From Sphingopyxis sp. 2PD (GTDB lineage: Bacteria > Pseudomonadota > Alphaproteobacteria > Sphingomonadales > Sphingomonadaceae), in contig NZ_SCMU01000003.1 of assembly GCF_005503695.1 (NCBI RefSeq), forward strand, positions 186,001 through 250,000: a stretch of DNA of 64,000 bases, given 5' to 3'. Positions 54,154 through 61,510 of this stretch are shown here, piece by piece. Both the position numbers and the translations under genes were made by a program. Every line of letters starts with the position of its first letter. The first letter of the stretch is position 1. Under the pieces are notes generated by a model that was not told the origin of the DNA, ran no database searches, and worked only from the letters and a program-made list of their open reading frames with translations.

Positions 54154-55560
54154 TCATGCGAGCAGGCCTGCAAAATATAAGGCAATGCCAGCAGCCGATG
54201 CACCGCCCAACGTCATGAATATACCAACTTTCAACCGGAAGATGGCGATGATTGCGCCCACTGAAATTGCCAGCGCCCACAGATCGACGCTGGACATTAC
54301 GGGCATCTCAAAATTGAGCGGGCCAAGCGTGAACGGTCTGACTTCGCGGAAGATGGTATGGATCGCAAACCAGATCGCCAGATTAAGCACGACGCCAACG
54401 ACGGCGGCGGTAATTGCCGACATCGCGCCCGCCAACGCCTTGTTGCCCCGCATCCGCTCGATGAACGGCGCGCCCAGGAATATCCAGAGGAAGCACGGTA
54501 TGAACGTCACCCATGTGGCGAGTAGGCCTCCCAGCGTCCCGGCCAGTAACGGCGACAGCATTCCGGGATTGCGATACGCGCCCATGAAACCGACAAATTG
54601 CAGCACCATGATCAGCGGCCCCGGCGTCGTTTCGGCCATGCCCAGTCCGTCCAGCATTTCGCGCGCAGTGAGCCAATGGTAATTTTCGACTGCCTGTTGC
54701 GCGACATAGGCCAGCACCGCATAGGCTCCGCCAAATGTCACGACTGACATCTTGGAAAAGAAGGTGGCAATCTGGGTAAAGACGCTTGTTTCGCCCATCA
54801 TCAGCAACAATGCCGCGACAGGTGCGAGCCACAGCACCAGCCAGACAATCGCCTGTTTGAGCGACTGTCCGATTGTTGGGCTGGCATGTGCCGGAAGCTC
54901 CTCGCCAAGCAGCGTATCGGCATCGGCGACAATATCGCCCGTTGCAGCGCCGTGGCCACCGCCCACCTGAAACGCGGGAATGCCTGCCCGGCCCCCGAAA
55001 TAGCCAATGACGCCTGCGCCCAGCACAATCATCGGAAACGGAACATTGAGGAAGAAGATCAATATGAATGCTGCCGCTGCAAGGCTGCGCATGACGATAT
55101 TCTTGAGCGAACGACTGCCGATCCTGACAACGGCTTGCAAGACCACAGCCAGCACGGCGGCTTTGAGGCCAAAGAACAGCGCCGAGACAATCCCGACACG
55201 GCCATAGAGTGCATAGATCCAGCTTAACGCCATTATCGAGATCGCACCGGGTAGGACGAACAGCGCGCCAGCAATGATGCCGCCGCGCGTCTTGTGCAGT
55301 AGCCAGCCGATATAGGTGGCAAGCTGCTGCGCCTCTGGGCCAGGTAGCAACATGCAATAGTTCAGCGCGTGCAAAAACCGGTGTTCGCCGATCCAGCGTT
55401 TCTCATCGACAAGAATGCGGTGCATCACTGCAATTTGTCCGGCAGGACCGCCGAAAGACAATGCAGCAATCCTGAGCCACACCCAGAATGCTTCGCGCAG
55501 TGATACCGGCGCTATCGGACCGCTTGATGGCTGGGTCGTAGCAATTGTTGCGGCGCTCAT
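54154..55560 (-). CDS. chrA: Chromate transporter ChrA (two-domain type)
   Basis: The 468-residue product is a CHR-family transporter of the long, duplicated form, with about ten membrane segments. The first repeat holds FWVWLRIAALSFGGPAGQIAVMH and MLLPGPEAQQLATYIGW; the second holds VVTFGGAYAVLAYVAQQ and TTPGPLIMVLQFVGF. A polar loop (about 200-225) joins the halves. It exports chromate from the cytoplasm. Its start overlaps the stop of the rhodanese-ChrB gene by four bases. Confidence 0.93.
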   Translation of the reverse strand: MSAATIATTQPSSGPIAPVSLREAFWVWLRIAALSFGGPAGQIAVMHRILVDEKRWIGEHRFLHALNYCMLLPGPEAQQLATYIGWLLHKTRGGIIAGALFVLPGAISIMALSWIYALYGRVGIVSALFFGLKAAVLAVVLQAVVRIGSRSLKNIVMRSLAAAAFILIFFLNVPFPMIVLGAGVIGYFGGRAGIPAFQVGGGHGAATGDIVADADTLLGEELPAHASPTIGQSLKQAIVWLVLWLAPVAALLLMMGETSVFTQIATFFSKMSVVTFGGAYAVLAYVAQQAVENYHWLTAREMLDGLGMAETTPGPLIMVLQFVGFMGAYRNPGMLSPLLAGTLGGLLATWVTFIPCFLWIFLGAPFIERMRGNKALAGAMSAITAAVVGVVLNLAIWFAIHTIFREVRPFTLGPLNFEMPVMSSVDLWALAISVGAIIAIFRLKVGIFMTLGGASAAGIALYFAGLLA

Positions 55561-56408
55561 GGCGTCACCTCCTTGGCGCGCGCGCCTCTGGGTTGATGAG
55601 AGACCCAGTCATGCGTCTCGCCAGTAGCATCGCGGCACCAGCGATAAAGGGCATCATATATCAACATGCCCGCATCGAGCTGTTCCAGATCATCGGCGAA
55701 CATGCGCGACAGGCCGAGCGATAGTGCCACCAGCCCGGCCGCTTCGGGCGCAATATCAGGCCGCGCCGTATCAGCGCCGCGCACAATCAGCGCGAGATGG
55801 GTAAGCGCGGCAAGTCCAGACAGACCAAACCCGTCAACCATCACATCAAAGGTGCAGCGTTCGCCATCATGACTCCAGACAACGCCGTCACCTTCGACAT
55901 CGAACGGGGTAGCTCCAAAGCGTTCGGCTACACCTGCCACTTCGGCAGGAGCAACGAACAGGAACAATGCGTTGGGATCGACAAAGCGCCGGATAAGCCA
56001 AGGGCAGGCGATGCGATCAACCTTTGGCCGCGCCCGCGTAACCCAGACCGTCCGGCCTTGGGCATCGCGCGGCGGCAGTGCGCTTTCGGGAACGACCGGA
56101 TGTCCGACTTTGCCCCAAGCGGCAATGCCGCCATCCAGCGCTTCCGCATCCGCACCGGACTGCCTCAGCCAAGCCGCAGCGCCCTGACTGAGTTTATGGC
56201 CTTCGCGGCAAATCACGACGACGTTTTGTCCAGAGAAGGAAGGTGCCCAGACAGCCACATCATCCACCGACCTGCGAACAGCGCCGGGAATCAATACCGG
56301 GTTGGCAGCGAAATCCTCTGGTGTGCGAACGTCGATGAGTATTGGCCCCTTTGCGGTGCCAACGAGACGGACAAGTTTATCAATTGGAATCGTGTTTAGT
56401 GCAGACAT
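55557..56408 (-). CDS. Rhodanese-ChrB fusion (chromate resistance protein)
   Basis: The 283-residue product joins two domains. Residues 1-110 are a rhodanese fold with the active-site Cys in VVVICREGHKLSQG and ALDGGIAAWGKVGHP. Residues 118-275 are the ChrB C-terminal domain: WVTRARPKVDRIACPWLIRRFVDPNA, FDVEGDGVVWSHDGERCTFD, and DAGMLIYDALYRWC. ChrB regulates the chr operon in Ochrobactrum and Cupriavidus. This form lacks the usual ChrB N-terminal domain, so its role (regulator or sulfur-linked chromate handling) is open. It leads the chr operon. Confidence 0.85.
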   Translation of the reverse strand: MSALNTIPIDKLVRLVGTAKGPILIDVRTPEDFAANPVLIPGAVRRSVDDVAVWAPSFSGQNVVVICREGHKLSQGAAAWLRQSGADAEALDGGIAAWGKVGHPVVPESALPPRDAQGRTVWVTRARPKVDRIACPWLIRRFVDPNALFLFVAPAEVAGVAERFGATPFDVEGDGVVWSHDGERCTFDVMVDGFGLSGLAALTHLALIVRGADTARPDIAPEAAGLVALSLGLSRMFADDLEQLDAGMLIYDALYRWCRDATGETHDWVSHQPRGARAKEVTP

Positions 56409-56456
56409 ACGGCGCCCTTATGAAAAAGTAGGACGCGATACTTCAGCATGTCGCCT

Positions 56457-56480
56457 CATGGGGTGATCGCGCTCCCCATG
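56457..56480. promoter_or_regulatory. Inverted repeat upstream of the chr operon (candidate operator)
   Basis: Perfect arms catgggg and ccccatg are separated by ten bases and lie 49-72 bases upstream of the chr operon start. Position and symmetry fit an operator for the chromate-responsive genes. No direct evidence of a binding protein is available. Confidence 0.45.
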
Positions 56481-56612
56481 CCTTCACCCAATGGCTTCTT
56501 CTTCGCCATTGTCAAGAATTGTTGCGTTGCGATGGCTGATTGCTCAAACGCAATCGCGCTGCAAAAATATCGCAACATCCTTGCAAATCAAAATCAATGG
56601 TTTTAATCTGCA

Positions 56613-57788
56613 ATGATGATTGAGCGATACATTATTCCCCGCCTGAACCAAGCTCTTGGCCGTCAGGCATCGGTGGCCTTGATCGGGCCGCGCCAAGCTG
56701 GAAAAACCACGCTGGCCCGTGCGATTGGTGACAGTCGGCCATCGGTCTATCTCGACCTTGAAGCAGAGCGGGATCGCGCACGGCTGGCTGATCCTGATGA
56801 CTTTCTCAATCGCCATGCGGATGAGCTTGTCATTCTCGACGAAATCCACCGGATGCCCGCGTTGTTTGAAGAGTTGCGGGGGATCATCGACGAAGGCAGG
56901 CGCGCGGGCAAACGAACCGGGCGATTCCTCATGCTCGGGTCAGCGGCCATCGACCTGCTCCGCCAGTCGAGCGAGAGCCTTGCGGGCCGGATCGAATATG
57001 TTGAACTCGCCCCCCTTACTGCCATCGAATGTGCCGACGACTTAGGTGTCATGTCGCTGTGGTTGCGCGGTGGGTTTCCTGACAGCCTGCTTGCCGCCAG
57101 CGACTCCGACAGTCTCGCTATTCGCCTGAGCTTCATTCGCACCCATCTTGAGCGCGATGTGCCGATGTTCGGCCCGCGCATCCCGGCCGAAATGCTCGAA
57201 CGATTCTGGAAGATGCTCGCCCATGTGCAGGGCAGCTTGCTCAATGCGTCGCGTCTGGCGTCGAGCATGGCAATTTCTGCGCCTACGGTGACGAGCTATC
57301 TCGGGCTGCTGGTCGATCTGCTGCTCGTCCGCCGTCTGCCGCCCTATCATGTCAATGTGGGCAAGCGGCTGGTCAAGTCGCCCAAGACCTATATCCGCGA
57401 TAGTGGCCTGACCCATGCCCTGCTAGGCATTGAAACGCTGGACGATCTGCTTGGCCATCCCGTTGCGGGGCCAAGCTGGGAAGGCTTTGTCATCGAAAGC
57501 CTGCTTGCCGTCGCCCCCATTGGCACCCGTGCGAGCTTCTACCGCACGTCTGCGGGGGCGGAGATCGACCTGATCCTTGAAATGGGCGCGCGTCACGGCA
57601 CCTGGGCCATTGAGATCAAACGAACCCGCGCACCACAGGTCGAAAAGGGGTTCAGGATCGCCCTTGATGACATCAAACCAGACCGTGCCTTCGTCGTCTA
57701 TGGCGGCGAAGATGGGTTCCCGATGGGTAACGGTGTCGAGGCGGTCAGTTTGCGTGGGCTTGCGACGACCCTTGCGGCACTTTCGTAA
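56613..57788 (+). CDS. AAA-family ATPase with C-terminal DUF4143
   Basis: The 391-residue product has an AAA_14 ATPase domain (Walker A ALIGPRQAGKTTLARAI at 23-39, Walker B ELVILDEIHRMP near 70-80) and a DUF4143 domain at the C-terminus (GPSWEGFVIESLLAV, FYRTSAGAEIDLILEMGARHGTWAIEIKR) that resembles a restriction-endonuclease-like fold with E..D..E-x-K. This large family is frequent on mobile DNA; biological roles are unknown. It is divergent from the chr operon and stands alone. Confidence 0.88.
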   Translation: MMIERYIIPRLNQALGRQASVALIGPRQAGKTTLARAIGDSRPSVYLDLEAERDRARLADPDDFLNRHADELVILDEIHRMPALFEELRGIIDEGRRAGKRTGRFLMLGSAAIDLLRQSSESLAGRIEYVELAPLTAIECADDLGVMSLWLRGGFPDSLLAASDSDSLAIRLSFIRTHLERDVPMFGPRIPAEMLERFWKMLAHVQGSLLNASRLASSMAISAPTVTSYLGLLVDLLLVRRLPPYHVNVGKRLVKSPKTYIRDSGLTHALLGIETLDDLLGHPVAGPSWEGFVIESLLAVAPIGTRASFYRTSAGAEIDLILEMGARHGTWAIEIKRTRAPQVEKGFRIALDDIKPDRAFVVYGGEDGFPMGNGVEAVSLRGLATTLAALS

Positions 57789-57804
57789 AGCGGACCTTAC
57801 CTTC

Positions 57805-58860
57805 TCATCGCCCTCGCCCGTGGTCTTTGGGCGGTCGATCAGGTGCAGGCAAAGCCGCCTTGCTTTGGTCAGCCGCGATTATCCGGGCATGGTGTGCCGC
57901 AAAAACTTCAGGCGTGGCATTCATACCCTGATGCTTGTCGAGGAACGTGCGAACATCCTTGGCAAGCTCCCGGTCGTCAGCTTGCCCGGTAGCGTCCAGC
58001 GCGTCGGCGGTTTGTTCATAGGCACGCCGTATCTCTTGCCAGCGGAATGTGCCGGCTGCGATGAACGGCGGCAATTGATCCTGGCCCCGTGCCACGGCGA
58101 TGGCCTGCTCGTGCGTGCGGCGGTCGGATTGGGTAATCTGGCGACTCCCTTCGGTTCGCAGCCGCGCCCGCAATTTGACCAGCGCCATGCTCGATCCGGC
58201 TATCCCCTGTCCGCGCGCCCGTCTCGGCGTCGCTTCGGCGGCCACACCCCGCGCGCGCAACTCACGGGCAAAGCGTTCTCGGAAACGATTGAGCTGAACC
58301 GGACGGGGATTGAACCGTGTGCGATCCAGCCCTTCGGCCTGCACCGTCAGATGAACATGAGGGCGCGGCGTATCGGTATGGAGGGCCAGAACGTAATCGT
58401 GATTGTCGCTCAGCTCGGCATGAGCCAGCGCGCGGACGGCTCCCAGCACTTTATCGGGATCAGTGTCTTCGGGCATCGAGAAGATCAGTGACACCGACGA
58501 CACCGTAGGCCGCGACCGCCATTGGAGCGTGTCGCTCCACTCTGCCGCGCGCTCGGCAACGTCTTCCTTGGTTGTCAGGATTTCGCCGTCGCGGGTTTCG
58601 ATGTCCACTTCGCCCTTGCGCCCTATATAGTCGAGATGGGCTTTGACATGGCTACCGCCCCGCTGGCGACCCGTGACCTTGACGACGACCTCAGGTGCCT
58701 TGCGAACAATCCGCGCCAGCTTGGCCCGCGCTGTCGGGCCAGTGGCAAAGCCGTAACTGGCATAGAGCGGGACACGCGGCGTGCTGGTGGGGTCATGGAT
58801 ATAACGCACCCGAAACGCCGGACGGGTTGCTTCCCACAAGGCGGATTCCAAACCCATCAA
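57805..58860 (-). CDS. MobP-type relaxase (mobilisation nuclease)
   Basis: The 351-residue product has the relaxase core. The probable catalytic Tyr is at about 78 in HVKAHLDYIGRKG, and motif III with three histidines is HTDTPRPHVHLTVQ (161-174). A basic middle (RRARGQGIAGSSMALVKLRARLR) and an acidic-helical C-terminus follow. It nicks the transfer origin and pilots the strand. It overlaps the MobC gene by four bases. It is short because LPD-type domains are absent; a free-standing LPD7 gene lies at 52,586-53,392. Confidence 0.88.
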   Translation of the reverse strand: MMGLESALWEATRPAFRVRYIHDPTSTPRVPLYASYGFATGPTARAKLARIVRKAPEVVVKVTGRQRGGSHVKAHLDYIGRKGEVDIETRDGEILTTKEDVAERAAEWSDTLQWRSRPTVSSVSLIFSMPEDTDPDKVLGAVRALAHAELSDNHDYVLALHTDTPRPHVHLTVQAEGLDRTRFNPRPVQLNRFRERFARELRARGVAAEATPRRARGQGIAGSSMALVKLRARLRTEGSRQITQSDRRTHEQAIAVARGQDQLPPFIAAGTFRWQEIRRAYEQTADALDATGQADDRELAKDVRTFLDKHQGMNATPEVFAAHHARIIAADQSKAALPAPDRPPKDHGRGR

Positions 58861-59414
58861 TCCGCTACCGTCCAGTAGCTCGCATCGCCGCGCATGGCCT
58901 CGCCAACCGCTGTCACCTGCTCGGAGATTTCCATCCGCATGTCGGCGATCCGTTGCAGCTCCGGTTCGATCTGTTTGTCGCCGGTTTCGAGCATCGACGC
59001 ATTGGCGGCTTTCATCGCCTGATTGAGATTGCGGCCAATACGCAGCAACTGCATTCTGATCGGCGCAAGTTCGGCAAGCAGCCCGTCATCGACCCGCGAT
59101 TTCAGCGCGAGGTGGCGGCGCACCAAGGCCTTGATCCAACCGGCGCGATCGGTCGAACGCTGCGCCGCCCGAACCTCGATCACGGCGATCTCGACATCGG
59201 TAAATCGCAGCGAAACACGATTGCGCGCGACTCCATCGGGACGGTCAATGAAGGGACGATCTGCGATCTCCTGCACCGTCTGTTGGATCACCTGTCGCAA
59301 CAATGCGCTGCGTCCACCACGGCCAACCGCGAACCTATCGAACGCCGCGAGCGCATCGGCGTCGAGCCGAATGGTGAGTGTCGCGGTGTTCGATAGTGGA
59401 TTTGTCGCCATCAA
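58857..59414 (-). CDS. mobC: MobC-like relaxosome protein with ribbon-helix-helix features
   Basis: The 185-residue product has an N-terminal part TATLTIRLDADALAAFDRFAVGRGGRSALLRQVI, typical of a ribbon-helix-helix DNA-binding domain. The MobC domain follows (RVSLRFTDVEIAVIEVRAAQRSTDRAGWIKALVRRHL, IRMQLLRIGRNLNQAMKAANAS). It would bind the origin and unwind it for the relaxase. The gene starts 52 bases from a TATCCTGC nic-like sequence, and the putative oriT lies directly upstream. Confidence 0.88.
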   Translation of the reverse strand: MMATNPLSNTATLTIRLDADALAAFDRFAVGRGGRSALLRQVIQQTVQEIADRPFIDRPDGVARNRVSLRFTDVEIAVIEVRAAQRSTDRAGWIKALVRRHLALKSRVDDGLLAELAPIRMQLLRIGRNLNQAMKAANASMLETGDKQIEPELQRIADMRMEISEQVTAVGEAMRGDASYWTVAD

Positions 59415-59465
59415 TCATGCCCGTGTGAAACAGGGGCAATGTAAGACAACACGCGCCGCTAGGCA

Positions 59466-59567
59466 TATCCTGCATTAAAGACAAATCAGACAAACCCCCT
59501 AAGACAAGCGCACCCAAAGCGGCTTTCTACTTCTGACAATAAGGAGCTTTGGGTGCGCTTGGGGTTT
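59466..59567. other. Candidate origin of transfer (oriT)
   Basis: A TATCCTGC at 59,466-59,473 matches the nic consensus of IncP/VirD2-type relaxases. A perfect inverted repeat of 15-base arms aagcgcacccaaagc (59,506-59,520) and gctttgggtgcgctt (59,546-59,560), extended by aaacccc and ggggttt outside, lies 33 bases away. The stretch is non-coding and directly upstream of mobC-relaxase. The assignment is inference from context and consensus. Confidence 0.6.
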
Positions 59568-59573
59568 GAGGCT

Positions 59574-59780
59574 TCAGGCTTGATGTGAAGCGCTGCTTCC
59601 CATGCGGGACGAAGATCGCCGGACTATTTCATGCTGACGGCTGGCGGTCGCGCTCCCCCATTCGGCGATCTCGCCAAGTGTGCGACCGCAGCCGGTGCAG
59701 ACGCTGGCGCTACGATCCAGCGTGCAAATCGCTTTGCAAGGGGATGGCGGGCGCTGCCGTTGGGTTCTGTTCCGAGGCAA
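59574..59780 (-). CDS. DUF1289-family cysteine-rich small protein
   Basis: The product is 68 residues from a TTG at 59,780; an ATG at 59,870 gives 98 residues but overlaps the upstream gene. The four-cysteine core PSPCKAICTLDRSASVCTGCGRTLGEIAEW matches the DUF1289 family in length and spacing. It may bind zinc or an iron-sulfur cluster. Genes of this family occur near mobile DNA and in core genomes alike. Confidence 0.6.
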   Translation of the reverse strand: MPRNRTQRQRPPSPCKAICTLDRSASVCTGCGRTLGEIAEWGSATASRQHEIVRRSSSRMGSSASHQA

Positions 59781-59793
59781 AATTGGGAGGTCG

Positions 59794-60330
59794 CTAACCG
59801 TTGCTGGCCATTTGTGCTGCCATTGCTTTGAACTTGTCACGGCGATCCAGGACGAACAATTGCTGGGCATTCAAGGGGCAGATTTTCTTGTCACAGTTGA
59901 GCGGCGGTTCCCAACGCCTAATCAACTCGCGCTCAGGTTCGCCTGGGTTATCGTTGAGTTGAAATGCGACACTGAGGCTGTTTTCCATCCATTGGTCGAG
60001 TAGCTGCTCCGATGCCTTGTCGAGTTTGAAGGTCGTGGCCCCGGATGGTTTGCGGATGAAGATCGGTCGCAAACCCAGTTGTTCCGCTAGCAATGCCGAA
60101 AGGCTACGACGGGGCGAATGACCAGCAGTCTTGCCTTTGAAGTGGCACCGAGCCGCCAGTCCTCGTGCGCCTTGTCCCAATCCGACGTAAACCAATCCGA
60201 GCTCGCCCGGTCGCACATTTGGTATGGTCGCATCTTCGTGAAGGAACAGCGCATAAACGCCAGCCGAATTCGGATATATCGTCTGCTTGTTGGCAACTCG
60301 GGGCCAAGCAGCAAGGTTCAAGTCAATCAT
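59794..60330 (-). CDS. GIY-YIG nuclease-like protein
   Basis: From the ATG at 60,330 the product is about 178 residues. It has SAGVYALFLHED, then LGLVYVGLGQGARGLAARC, a GIY-YIG-like pair (GVY, VYVG) with a downstream Arg, then basic HFKGKTAGHSPRRSLSALLAEQLG and an ELIRRWEPPLNCDKKICPLN end. The Glu in GEPERELIRRW may complete the active site. Upstream ATGs would extend it with unlikely sequence. DNA or RNA cleavage is possible but not shown. Confidence 0.6.
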   Translation of the reverse strand: MIDLNLAAWPRVANKQTIYPNSAGVYALFLHEDATIPNVRPGELGLVYVGLGQGARGLAARCHFKGKTAGHSPRRSLSALLAEQLGLRPIFIRKPSGATTFKLDKASEQLLDQWMENSLSVAFQLNDNPGEPERELIRRWEPPLNCDKKICPLNAQQLFVLDRRDKFKAMAAQMASNG

Positions 60331-60461
60331 GCACGCCAACATCGCAGGTGATATGGTCGCAATCAAGGTAAGCTCGCGATACCTTCGAGGCACGCGAAAT
60401 TCCGCACAAGGCCAAAGCATGTGGGTTCGCTCAAGCTGAAGAACGAGACGAAAAAACCACA

Positions 60462-60492
60462 AAGCCCCGCCCGGCGGAACCGGGCGGGGCTT
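60462..60492 (-). terminator. Terminator of the DUF736 gene
   Basis: A 13-base perfect stem aagccccgcccgg/ccgggcggggctt with a 5-base loop is followed on the minus strand by TGTGGTTTTTT. It lies 12 bases past the DUF736 stop. A closely related hairpin in opposite orientation lies at 61,425-61,455. Confidence 0.8.
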
Positions 60493-60503
60493 GGGTGGTG
60501 TGG

Positions 60504-60830
60504 TCAGTGGCTGTTGGAAGTGCGGGCGCGTGACCAGATCAAATTGAAGGTCTTGCCATCTTCATCGGCGAACAGGCTGGCGAAGATCGGGGCGGTGAAG
60601 CTGGGATCGTCGAGCTTGATCGAGAGATAATCGCGGCCTTCCTTGGAGGTCTTCTGCCAGCAGGCACCGATCTCGGCCTTGGCCACGAACACCCGGTGCG
60701 AGGGGGCGTTTTCATTTTCGCTCGCTTCCTCGGCGATGATGGTGACGTTCTTCTTCTGCAAGCTCATCGTGACGATTTCGCCGGTGTAGTTGGTGTCGCC
60801 GGACTTCTTGAATGTGCCGATATTTGCCAT
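60504..60830 (-). CDS. DUF736 family protein
   Basis: The 108-residue product begins MANIGTFKKSGDTNYTGEIVTM and contains NENAPSHRVFVAKAEIGACWQKT and PIFASLFADEDG, typical of DUF736. The family is common on alphaproteobacterial plasmids and integrative elements and is of unknown function, possibly DNA-related. It is preceded by a 680-base non-coding stretch. Confidence 0.9.
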   Translation of the reverse strand: MANIGTFKKSGDTNYTGEIVTMSLQKKNVTIIAEEASENENAPSHRVFVAKAEIGACWQKTSKEGRDYLSIKLDDPSFTAPIFASLFADEDGKTFNLIWSRARTSNSH

Positions 60831-61424
60831 GATACAGTTCCTTCGAGTTGGTCGAACCCCGCGCTCATTCGCGGCCTCGATGGCTGGTTAAAGGCAGGGG
60901 CTTGCGCCGCTGCACCCGCAGGGCCGCAACGCAGTGGAGGACGGGGTAGACCGGGGTTTCTTGTCCCGCGAGGAATGGGCGCAGCCCAGGGGAAGAAACT
61001 TTGGGCTGCACCGTTGCAGCAAGGGGCAAGAGGCGCAGCCGTCCGCTGCCAACCAAAGCCATTGACGAGGCCGTGGGTGAGCGCGGTTCTGGCCATCGGA
61101 CGCAAGGATGTTTGGCAAGGATTGGTTGGCGCGTTCGATGTCTGGCTGACGGAACTTTGCCGCACGAAGTCACAGGGTGGGATTGTCGAGCCACGTCGCG
61201 GCATCCTGCCGACAGGGCAGGGAATGGAATCGCTCCGTCGCGCCGGGTTCTGTGGCTGCTGGTGACAGGGCTGCTGGTGCAGGCTGTAGGAAGGCGGCGA
61301 CGGACTCGGTCAGCGTTGCATTCCGCCCCGCCCCGATCCGCCCGCCTGTTCACGCGCAGAGATTGGAATCCACATCATCAGGTCAGGTTCGTGCCCAGCC
61401 GCAATCCAAAATGACAAGGCACTC

Positions 61425-61455
61425 AAGCCCCGTCCGGCCCTGCCGGACGGGGCTT
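61425..61455 (+). terminator. Hairpin homologous to the DUF736 terminator, opposite orientation
   Basis: A 13-base perfect stem aagccccgtccgg/ccggacggggctt is followed on the plus strand by TGTGGCG. Stem, loop type and the trailing TGTGG match the reverse of the 60,462-60,492 hairpin. It may end a plus-strand transcript from the non-coding stretch, or be one half of an inverted repeat flanking it. Confidence 0.5.
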
Positions 61456-61478
61456 TGTGGCGCGCGTGACGCGGACAA

Positions 61479-61505
61479 GAGCGGGCGGCACATTGCCGCC
61501 CGCTC
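61479..61505 (-). terminator. Possible terminator of the ParB-like gene
   Basis: An 11-base perfect stem gagcgggcggc/gccgcccgctc with a 5-base loop lies five bases past the stop of the ParB-like gene. The following minus-strand sequence begins ttgtcc, a poor T-tract. Confidence 0.45.
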
Positions 61506-61510
61506 CCCGC

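Larger units (their letters stand above)
60831..61510. other. Non-coding stretch between the DUF736 and ParB-like genes
   Basis: No convincing gene is seen in 680 bases. Candidate frames on both strands are Arg/Pro/Ala-rich and look like translation of non-coding GC-rich DNA. It holds a short hairpin gctgca-ccgt-tgcagc near 60,993, a hairpin that is the inverted partner of the DUF736 terminator (61,425-61,455), and a terminator-like hairpin after the ParB gene (61,479-61,505). Confidence 0.55.

Noticed and set aside
59506-59560. The inverted repeat as an intrinsic terminator
   Set aside because: The loop is 25 bases and there is no T-run on either strand; an oriT role fits better.
60764-61414. 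Several frames on both strands in the gap before the ParB-like gene
   Set aside because: They are Arg/Pro/Ala-rich, overlap each other on both strands and carry no motif, so they fit non-coding GC-rich DNA.
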